Shown: positions 35,159-40,738 of the stretch, in pieces
Position numbering within the stretch: position 1 is the first letter of the stretch
Layout of the letters: each line of letters starts with the position of its first letter
Assembly: GCA_029561355.1 (NCBI GenBank)
Contig: JAKQJD010000173.1
Location: 1 to 40,738 of the forward strand
Source of the DNA: Bacteroidota bacterium
Lineage (GTDB): Bacteria; Bacteroidota; Bacteroidia; Chitinophagales; Saprospiraceae
Length of the DNA: 40,738 nt
Reading direction: 5' to 3'
Translations under genes and position numbers: made by a program
Notes under the pieces: generated by a model
Databases searched by the model: none
Told to the model about the DNA's origin: nothing
Seen by the model: the letters and a program-made list of their open reading frames with translations, nothing else

Positions 35159-35190
35159 GAGGGCAGGTTTTCGAAAGAAAACCTGCCCTC
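35159..35190. terminator. Bidirectional terminator between susD and the FKBP gene
   Basis: GAGGGCAGGTTTTC (35159-35172) and GAAAACCTGCCCTC (35177-35190) form a perfect 14-bp stem around GAAA. On the minus strand a run of six T follows; on the plus strand TTGCTTT follows. It is strong for the minus-strand FKBP gene and probably also ends the PUL transcript. Confidence 0.9.
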
Positions 35191-35220
35191 TTGCTTTGTA
35201 AATCCGTATCCGGAAAAAAA

Positions 35221-35727
35221 TCAGTGGTGGTGACCGCCCGCACCGTGCACGTGGCCGTGCTCCAGTTCGACAGGGTCGGCTTCACGAACGCCTTCCACGT
35301 GTCCGGTGAAGAACAAATCTACGCCGGCCATCGGGTGGTTAAAATCGATCTTCACTTTATCCAGGCCCACCCAGGCTACCATGCCCTGAAAGTGATTGCC
35401 CTGCTGGTCGGTAAGTGGCAGCATATTGCCTACTTCCAGCAGACCGTCCGGAATTTTACCGTCTACTTCGAACATATTCTTGGGTACTTCCACCAGTGCG
35501 GTGTCATCGTATTCGCCATATGCCTGCGCTGCAGGAATGCCGAAAGCGAATTCGTCGCCTGCTTTCATGCCGTTCAGTTGTTTTTCAAAGTCAGGAATCA
35601 TCATGCCGATACCGTAAATGAATGCCAGCGGCTCGCTGCCGTTCGTGGATTCGACCAACTGTCCGTCGGCAGTACCTTCTGTGAGGGTATAGTGTACAGA
35701 GACCACTTTATTGGGTTCAATTACCAT
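35221..35727 (-). CDS. slyD: SlyD-like FKBP-type peptidyl-prolyl isomerase
   Basis: A 168-aa cytosolic proline isomerase/chaperone with a metal-binding tail. An FKBP domain (KVVSVHYTLTEGTADGQLVES; FIYGIGMMIPDFEKQLNGMKAGDEF, in part) is interrupted by the insert-in-flap domain (about 70-125, EYDDTALVEVPKNMF to DFNHPMAG) that gives SlyD its chaperone activity. DFNHPMAG is a SlyD signature. The C-terminus is His-rich (EHGHVHGAGGHHH) and can bind Ni2+ or other metals as in E. coli SlyD. It has its own promoter and terminator, so it is monocistronic. Confidence 0.95.
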   Translation of the reverse strand: MVIEPNKVVSVHYTLTEGTADGQLVESTNGSEPLAFIYGIGMMIPDFEKQLNGMKAGDEFAFGIPAAQAYGEYDDTALVEVPKNMFEVDGKIPDGLLEVGNMLPLTDQQGNHFQGMVAWVGLDKVKIDFNHPMAGVDLFFTGHVEGVREADPVELEHGHVHGAGGHHH

Positions 35728-35754
35728 TTCAGATAAAATTTATAAAATTCGGCG

Positions 35755-35762
35755 CAAAGGTA
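35755..35762 (-). promoter_or_regulatory. Bacteroidota -7 element TACCTTTG of the FKBP gene
   Basis: An exact TAnnTTTG match on the minus strand, 28 nt upstream of the FKBP ATG. No clear -33 TTTG. Confidence 0.62.
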
Positions 35763-35780
35763 CGGCTATTTCCGAGGGTG

Positions 35781-35868
35781 TTTAGTTTTTCGTGTTTAGT
35801 TTTTAGGTGTGCCCGGATATCAGCCATTTGGCAAATACTACCTCCGTAAAGGTAAATATCCATCGGGC
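35781..35868. other. Gene-free spacer with tandem repeat and potential fold
   Basis: GTGTTTAGTTTTT occurs twice in tandem at about 35779-35805. Beyond it GCCCGGATAT (35811-35820) can pair with ATATCC (35856-35861) and GGGC (35865-35868) with a 3-nt bulge, and TACCT/AGGTA (35839-35843 / 35850-35854) forms an inner stem. It lies between the FKBP promoter and the terminator of the M23 gene, with no ORF. Confidence 0.35.
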
Positions 35869-35885
35869 GGGGAACATTGGGCACA

Positions 35886-35918
35886 AATAAAAAGAGGACA
35901 CCTCACGGCATCCTCTTT
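35886..35918 (-). terminator. Rho-independent terminator of the M23 peptidase gene
   Basis: On the minus strand AAAGAGGA pairs with TCCTCTTT around a 12-nt loop, followed by more T (TTTTTATTTG). It lies about 80-110 nt after the stop at 35997. Confidence 0.75.
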
Positions 35919-35996
35919 CCTGCTGTTTATCGTTTCCGGAGAAATCGAAAGGCTTTAAGCCTGATTTGTGTGTAGTATTGTTATAGAAATAAGCAA

Positions 35997-37007
35997 TTAA
36001 TCGAGAGACTGGTTGGCAACGTTGGCGCTGTTTACCATGACCTGGTATTCCTGCGGCGTCAGGTTGTCGAGGCAGAAGTTGATGGGGTTGATCGGATTGC
36101 CTTTGAAGTGTACTTCGTAGTGCAGGTGTGGGGCAGTGGACAGGCCGGTGTCACCCACTTCTCCGATTTTGTGGCCTTTTTTGATGTGTTCGCCCGCATG
36201 AACGAGCATTTTGTTCATGTGGCCGTACAGTGTTTCGTAGCCGTATCCATGGCTGATTTTCACGCAGTTGCCGTATCCGTTGTGCCAGCCGGCTTCCACC
36301 ACAACACCGTCGCCGGTAGCCTGGATGGCAGTACCTACACGCGCCGGGAAATCGAGGCCGGCATGGAATTTTTTCACTTTATAAACAGGGTGGATGCGGT
36401 ATCCGAAACCGGAGAGCGTACCGATACTTTTTTGGAGTTTGTCTTCCCGAACAGGCTTCACGCTGGGCAGGGCTGCCAGCATATTTTGCTGATTATTTGC
36501 GAGTTGCTGAATGGTATCGAGCGATTTGCTTTGTAGCGCCAACTGGCGGCTGAGCATGTCAATTTTTTCGAGAGTAGTGCCCACGGCATCTGCGCCGTAT
36601 TTGAAAGCGGCGAGTTCGGGGTGCGCTTCGTGGCCACCGACACCGGCCATCCAGATATCTTTATCGATCGGGTCCATACCGAAAACGGCACGGTGCACAT
36701 TGGCGTCTCTTTGCTGGATATTGCCCAGAACTTTGGACATCATATCTACCTGGCCGTTGAGTTGGCTGTATTTGTAGTCCATTTGTTCGATCTCGCGCAC
36801 CAGTTCTTTTTCGCGCGGAGAAGGAAAAAGGGAATACAGAAGTGCTAATAATGCGAAAGATGTTACAAGGACAACGGAGAAAAAACCGAAGGCTTGCCAA
36901 ATGCGGGTCTTAATGGGGATTACGACTTTCTCGTAGGTAAGCGTGTGAATGTTGTAAACAAACTTTTCTTTCCTGCCCATACTTTTATTCTTTACCAAGC
37001 GAATCAT
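35997..37007 (-). CDS. M23 family metallopeptidase, membrane-anchored (cell wall endopeptidase)
   Basis: Predicted to cleave peptidoglycan cross-links from the periplasmic side. The 336-aa product has a short cytosolic N-terminus, one transmembrane helix (about 42-62, FGFFSVVLVTSFALLALLYSLF), a coiled coil (about 68-100 and 135-175), and a C-terminal LytM domain. The zinc site is intact: HAGLD (first His and Asp), then HGYGYETLYGHM and HLHYEVHF (HxH). This is the arrangement of the widespread Bacteroidota M23 protein with N-terminal MGRKEKFVYN. The start may therefore be 36980 (Met10) rather than 37007. It has its own promoter with a leader of about 155 nt and its own terminator. Confidence 0.93.
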   Translation of the reverse strand: MIRLVKNKSMGRKEKFVYNIHTLTYEKVVIPIKTRIWQAFGFFSVVLVTSFALLALLYSLFPSPREKELVREIEQMDYKYSQLNGQVDMMSKVLGNIQQRDANVHRAVFGMDPIDKDIWMAGVGGHEAHPELAAFKYGADAVGTTLEKIDMLSRQLALQSKSLDTIQQLANNQQNMLAALPSVKPVREDKLQKSIGTLSGFGYRIHPVYKVKKFHAGLDFPARVGTAIQATGDGVVVEAGWHNGYGNCVKISHGYGYETLYGHMNKMLVHAGEHIKKGHKIGEVGDTGLSTAPHLHYEVHFKGNPINPINFCLDNLTPQEYQVMVNSANVANQSLD

Positions 37008-37169
37008 TGTGATTGCAATACCTCTAATTGCAAATCCTGCCGACGGGCTATCTTCTGAAGAGTTTTAGATTGTTTTCATCAGAAAAATTACCAGTGTATG
37101 TGCGTCGTGTGATTCTCCCTGGTTAGTGAGTGTCCTGACTGCTCTTAAAAAATAGAGGAGAGCGACGCA

Positions 37170-37201
37170 CAAAAGTAGCAAAGCATACTGGGTAAACAAA
37201 A
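37170..37201 (-). promoter_or_regulatory. Complete Bacteroidota promoter of the M23 gene
   Basis: On the minus strand TTTTG, 19 nt, then TACTTTTG: both the -33 and the -7 boxes at consensus spacing, the best promoter in the window. The leader to the ATG at 37007 is about 155 nt. The rest of the 410-nt gap (37202-37417) is AT-rich with no ORF or clear hairpin that I can support. Confidence 0.78.
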
Positions 37202-37417
37202 CTTTTTGCTCAAAAATCGACTTTTCGCGGTGTTTTGAACAAAAAAAGTGTCGTTTACTGCAATTTTATGGCTGTTTTATTCAAATAAACATATGAAAAT
37301 TTGCTCTTAACCGTAGGCTCCCAACAGTGAACTTTTCGGTAGAGCGAAGGCGAAGTAACGTTATGGAAACGATAAAATGACGTTTTTGTCTGTTTTTAAC
37401 ATATGCCCGACCGCCGT

Positions 37418-38173
37418 TCAATCCCGGTCTGCCAGGTCGAGGATCATAATTTTCTGCCAGATCTTGCCCGACAGTCCCTGTGCCAGTTGTTCGAGGTCGT
37501 TGACCGCGTTCAGCACCACTGGGTCGTCGATATTCTGTGCAAAAAGGGCGGCTATTTTGGCATTCAATGCCAGCATTTCAGAGGAGTAGTCGAGGTAGCG
37601 CGTCAGTTCCTGGCGGGTGAGGGTACGCTGCGGGGAGGCGCTTGTTTGTGCGATTCTGCCCAGCACGTAAGCGGGATCTTTGGTCAACTGGTGCATGTCG
37701 ACCACGTGGGCGATACTGCGCAACCTGTGCAGCGCGCGCAGGGCGGAATGCCGTTTGAGCCGTGTTTCGAGGCTGACGAGGAAAAACAGCGCCAAACCCA
37801 GAAAAATCAGTTCGTTGATGGCCGATTCGGTTGATTGCACCAAGTCGGAAATTCCTTCCGCATTCAATTTAAAATGCACAAACAATTGCGCGAATGCCCA
37901 TAAAACCAGTCCGATCAACAGAAACGCGGCGGCAAAGGCAAATACCCGTACCGGCCAGATGGGTGGGCCGAGCCGTTGCGCCAGGGCATTGGATTCTTCG
38001 GCAAGTACACGGAATTCCATACACACTTTCAGCAACCCGGAGTCGGGGAAACGCTCGCGAATCCGGGTTTCCAGCCGCTCCACGGTAGAAAGGATCATTT
38101 CCGAGCGGAGGGCAGTGAACCGTCCCTGTTGCTTGCTTATTCCGGAAGGGGCGAGCCAATTATATAAAGACAT
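37418..38173 (-). CDS. Conserved two-TM inner-membrane protein, function unknown
   Basis: I do not recognise a named function. The product is 251 aa from the ATG at 38173 (MSLYNWLAPSGISKQQGRF); an 11-codon longer frame is possible. Two transmembrane helices (about 88-110, VFAFAAAFLLIGLVLWAFAQL, and about 130-148, LIFLGLALFFLVSL) separate a cytosolic helical N-terminus from a helical C-terminal region. The segment HRLRSIAHVVDMHQLTKDP is strikingly polar and looks like a conserved core; similar proteins occur in several phyla as I recall, without assigned role. It is divergent from the SNF2 gene, with an 85-nt shared promoter region. Confidence 0.82.
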   Translation of the reverse strand: MSLYNWLAPSGISKQQGRFTALRSEMILSTVERLETRIRERFPDSGLLKVCMEFRVLAEESNALAQRLGPPIWPVRVFAFAAAFLLIGLVLWAFAQLFVHFKLNAEGISDLVQSTESAINELIFLGLALFFLVSLETRLKRHSALRALHRLRSIAHVVDMHQLTKDPAYVLGRIAQTSASPQRTLTRQELTRYLDYSSEMLALNAKIAALFAQNIDDPVVLNAVNDLEQLAQGLSGKIWQKIMILDLADRD

Positions 38174-38195
38174 GTAGAATAGGCTTGATGTGGGG

Positions 38196-38236
38196 CAAAG
38201 ATGCACAGAATCCGGAAGGAAATTTTCTCACCTTTG
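38196..38236. promoter_or_regulatory. Back-to-back -7-like elements of a divergent pair
   Basis: Minus strand CATCTTTG (38203-38196) faces the two-TM gene, 22 nt from its ATG. Plus strand CACCTTTG (38229-38236) faces the SWIM/SNF2 gene, 22 nt from its ATG. Both are 7/8 matches to TAnnTTTG with the same C for T change and the same distance to the start codon. Confidence 0.5.
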
Positions 38237-38258
38237 TTGAATATTCAGCCGATAAGCG

Positions 38259-40738
38259 ATGAAGCCATCCATACATCCCAAAATAGAAACGTATCTGGCC
38301 ACCTATGTCAGTGAAAAATCCATGGACAAGGGGCTTTCTATGTATAAACACCACCATGCCAAACTAAAAGCCGTTGAAAAATCCGGCAACGGGTGGGCAA
38401 CCTACCAGGTCAAAAGCGATACCGGTTATGGTAGTTACATGGTGGAGTTCACCAATATCAAAGGAAATAAAGCGATCAAAGCCGCGTGTAGTTGCCCATA
38501 CGACTGGGGAGGCGCCTGCAAACACATCGTGGCTGCCCTGCTGGAACTCGACGAATCCGGAATACTGGATGAAACGCCGGAAACGTTTTCGATGCTCGAT
38601 GCAAAGATTTCTTTGCCCGACCTGGGAGACGACCACCTGAAGCGACATACCGATCCCGGGCATTGGCGGCTTCGCAATTCCATCCCCGACGCGAAAATTC
38701 TGACGGCATCCGAAGGCATGGCCGAATGCTCCTTCAAATCCGGGAAAGGAATATTTACGCTCCGGTTCGTACGGGCGGAGAACGGTATGCTGCACACGGC
38801 ATGTTCCTGCGCGCAGACACTGGCGTTTCCGCTCTGCCTGCATAAGTTGGGAGCCCTGCTGACCCTGCGCACGCGTTTCGGCATACGGGCATTCGAAATG
38901 ATGCGCGACTGGACGGAAGAAAAAAACCGCATGCTGGCGCCGTACGGATTTACTGCCGATCAGGATTTAAGCGGCAAGTTTGACTTTGTTGTAAAAGACA
39001 ACGGCGTTTTGGAAATGAAAATTCTCGACCCTTCCCTGCGGTCGACGGAGGCATTGAAAAACTGGCTGGATAGCAAACAAGCCCTGTTCAACGATCAGCC
39101 GGTGCCACACAACAAGCCGAAAGTAAAAGAAGAAGATTCAATTCCGATATTTCTGTATGCTTTCAACCTGACGACCGACAACAGTTTGCCGGATGTGCTG
39201 CTGACGCCGCTGACCGCCCGGTTTCATGCTGCCAAAAACAAATTTTCCCATGTCGGCAGGCTCGAAAACGTTTTCGGCGGTTACGGGTACAATGCCGAGG
39301 TTCCGGTGGTGTCGAAGGAAGACAGTGATTTGATCCGCCTGGCCAGGACGCGTTTCCAGCAACAGCCAATCCTCGAAGCGGTGCGTGCCGCCGGCCAGCC
39401 ATTGCCGCGGTGGACGTACGCGCTCACGGCTTCGGAACTGTCGGAAGGCGGTCTTCGTGCCGCCCGCATTTACCTGGGCGGGTTGTGGGAGCAGGTATTT
39501 CTTTTACTGAAGGATAAACGGGCGGTCTTCAGCGCAACCTCGCAATTCCACGTCAATTCGATGACACGGGTGGACGTAAGCGCCACGCCTGCGCGGCTGA
39601 AGTTGCGGCTTTCCGAAAAGGAAGACAGTATTGTGCTGGAATGTTTTGTATTGCTGGACGATATTCCTGTGCCGCTGGATAAAGTACTTCGATGCGGGTT
39701 CTGGTTGCTGCGGTTCGAAGAAAAAATGTTCCGTTTTGCGGAATGGAAGGACGCCGAACTGTTCGGGCAATTCGCCGGCGCCGGCAAGATCAGTGTGCTT
39801 CCGTTACAAATGGAACCCTTTCTTACGCACTTCGTGCTGCCGCTGATGCGCGATTTTCCAGTTGAATTAAATATCAGCAAACCACTTGTTTACCGTCCGT
39901 TGCTGTATGCAGGGTTGCGTATTTACCTGAAAGAAGACGAGGAAAACTTGTTGCTGCTGCCGGTTTTTGCCTATCATTCCGATCCGGTAGGATCGGCGGA
40001 GGCGCTGGAATTCGGCGCACAGGGAGGCACGAACAAGGTTTCGTACGAGGATGGCACGATTACCATCTGGCAACGCGACCCGGAAGCGGAAAAACAAAGC
40101 CAGGCATTGCTGGAAAATATGCACCCCGATTTTCAGGAGCAGGCAGAACAGCAATTTTTGACTATTCCCTTTGAAAATGTATTGAAAGACAACTGGTTGT
40201 ATCGTTTTTTTGAAGAAACGGCAGCGCATGGAATGACCGTATTCGGGTTTGCCCAACTGAAAAACTTCAAATACAATCCGAACCGTCCCAAATTGCAGAT
40301 ACGCACTTCTTCGGGCATCGACTGGTTCGATATGAAGATGGAAATCAGTTTCGGCGACCAGATGGTTTCACTCAACGACATTAAAAAAGCCCTGGTCAAA
40401 AAACAGAACTACGTACAACTCGCCGACGGTACCATCGGAATGTTGCCGGAAGAATGGCTGGAAAAATACGCTTCCGTGTTCAAGTTCGGGCAGGTGAAAG
40501 AGGATACTGTGCAAGTATCCAAACTGCACTTTTCCCTGATCGACGACTTGTACGATCACATAGACAATGAAAAAGTGCAGCAGGAAGTCCGCGAAAAGAA
40601 AATGAAATTGCTGGGCTTCCGGGAAATCAAAAACGTGGTATTGCCCCCGAATTCTACCGCCCAACTCCGCGATTATCAACTCGAAGGCGTTAAGTGGCTG
40701 AAATTTCTGGAGGAATTCAAGTGGGGCGGTTGCCTGGC
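38259..40738 (+). CDS. SWIM zinc-finger SNF2-family helicase, 3' end outside window (partial)
   Basis: An open frame of 826 codons running off the window. The product begins MKPSIHPKIETYLATYVSEK. Two SWIM-type zinc fingers are present: C77-x-C79-x7-C87-x-H89 (CSCPYDWGGACKH) and C182-x-C184-x8-C193-x-H195 (CSCAQTLAFPLCLH). About 500 residues of the long SNF2_Rad54-associated N-terminal region follow, then the start of the SNF2 ATPase with the Q-motif-like QLRDYQLEGVKWLKFLEEF just before the cut, where GGCLADDMGLGKT would be expected. Bacterial SWIM/SNF2 proteins are thought to act in DNA repair or chromosome remodelling, some in phage defence; no defence neighbours are visible here. The start at 38259 is set by the -7-like element 22 nt upstream. 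Confidence 0.9.
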   Translation, partial: MKPSIHPKIETYLATYVSEKSMDKGLSMYKHHHAKLKAVEKSGNGWATYQVKSDTGYGSYMVEFTNIKGNKAIKAACSCPYDWGGACKHIVAALLELDESGILDETPETFSMLDAKISLPDLGDDHLKRHTDPGHWRLRNSIPDAKILTASEGMAECSFKSGKGIFTLRFVRAENGMLHTACSCAQTLAFPLCLHKLGALLTLRTRFGIRAFEMMRDWTEEKNRMLAPYGFTADQDLSGKFDFVVKDNGVLEMKILDPSLRSTEALKNWLDSKQALFNDQPVPHNKPKVKEEDSIPIFLYAFNLTTDNSLPDVLLTPLTARFHAAKNKFSHVGRLENVFGGYGYNAEVPVVSKEDSDLIRLARTRFQQQPILEAVRAAGQPLPRWTYALTASELSEGGLRAARIYLGGLWEQVFLLLKDKRAVFSATSQFHVNSMTRVDVSATPARLKLRLSEKEDSIVLECFVLLDDIPVPLDKVLRCGFWLLRFEEKMFRFAEWKDAELFGQFAGAGKISVLPLQMEPFLTHFVLPLMRDFPVELNISKPLVYRPLLYAGLRIYLKEDEENLLLLPVFAYHSDPVGSAEALEFGAQGGTNKVSYEDGTITIWQRDPEAEKQSQALLENMHPDFQEQAEQQFLTIPFENVLKDNWLYRFFEETAAHGMTVFGFAQLKNFKYNPNRPKLQIRTSSGIDWFDMKMEISFGDQMVSLNDIKKALVKKQNYVQLADGTIGMLPEEWLEKYASVFKFGQVKEDTVQVSKLHFSLIDDLYDHIDNEKVQQEVREKKMKLLGFREIKNVVLPPNSTAQLRDYQLEGVKWLKFLEEFKWGGCL

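Noticed and set aside
37100..37170. GTGCGTCG / CGACGCAC inverted pair near the M23 promoter as a leader hairpin
   Set aside because: One arm overlaps the -7 element, so most of it would not be transcribed.
38259..40738. Phage-defence island around the SWIM/SNF2 helicase
   Set aside because: The visible neighbours are housekeeping or unknown genes; no methylase, nuclease or other defence marker is in the window.

Overview
The window is a chromosomal segment of a Bacteroidota bacterium. The evidence is a SusC/SusD pair, three proteins with type IX secretion (T9SS) C-terminal sorting domains, a Bacteroidota-type long SecA, a membrane-anchored propeller/triple-Tyr/LuxR regulator, and several copies of the phylum's -7 promoter element TAnnTTTG. 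The intergenic style and the GH144 content fit Saprospiria or Chitinophagia, but the sequence alone does not fix the genus. No rRNA, tRNA, CRISPR array, transposase or phage gene was seen.

Layout. 1-9.8 kb: secA (+); then, on the minus strand, a T9SS-secreted protein with two near-identical modules, a lipoprotein of the dipeptidyl-peptidase III (M49) type and a small lipoprotein. 9.9-17.6 kb: a TPR/class III adenylate cyclase, a GtrA-like membrane protein, a cold shock protein, a two-subunit molybdenum hydroxylase (2Fe-2S subunit plus Tat-exported MoCo subunit), and a Kup potassium transporter. 17.7-35.1 kb: seven plus-strand genes forming a polysaccharide utilisation locus (PUL). 35.2-40.7 kb: a SlyD-like FKBP, an M23 peptidase, a conserved two-TM protein of unknown function, and the N-terminal two thirds or so of a SWIM/SNF2 helicase cut by the window end.

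The PUL. In order: propeller/triple-Tyr/LuxR membrane regulator; T9SS-secreted FN3-GH144 endo-glucanase; T9SS-secreted protein of six tandem beta-sandwich modules; a fusion of a GH144-related (glycoamylase-family) domain with a serine esterase; GH3 beta-glucosidase; SusC; SusD. GH144 enzymes cut beta-1,2-glucan, and GH144 plus GH3 is the known pair for complete breakdown of that glucan. The inferred flow is: cell-surface cutting by the GH144 enzyme, capture by the six-module protein and SusD, import through SusC, then periplasmic trimming by the fusion protein and GH3. The target is inferred to be linear or cyclic beta-1,2-glucan, possibly the acyl-substituted osmoregulated periplasmic glucans of other Gram-negatives, which would explain the fused esterase.

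The most unusual DNA-level feature is a set of long, near-perfect inverted repeats built from short degenerate tandem units. They begin at, or within a few bases of, stop codons. At least four unrelated sequence families do this here (near 3388, 7110, 9310/25771 and 15528/15660), together with a classic palindromic repeat near 3.6 kb. They look like a gene-3'-end-associated repeat system with convergent architecture.
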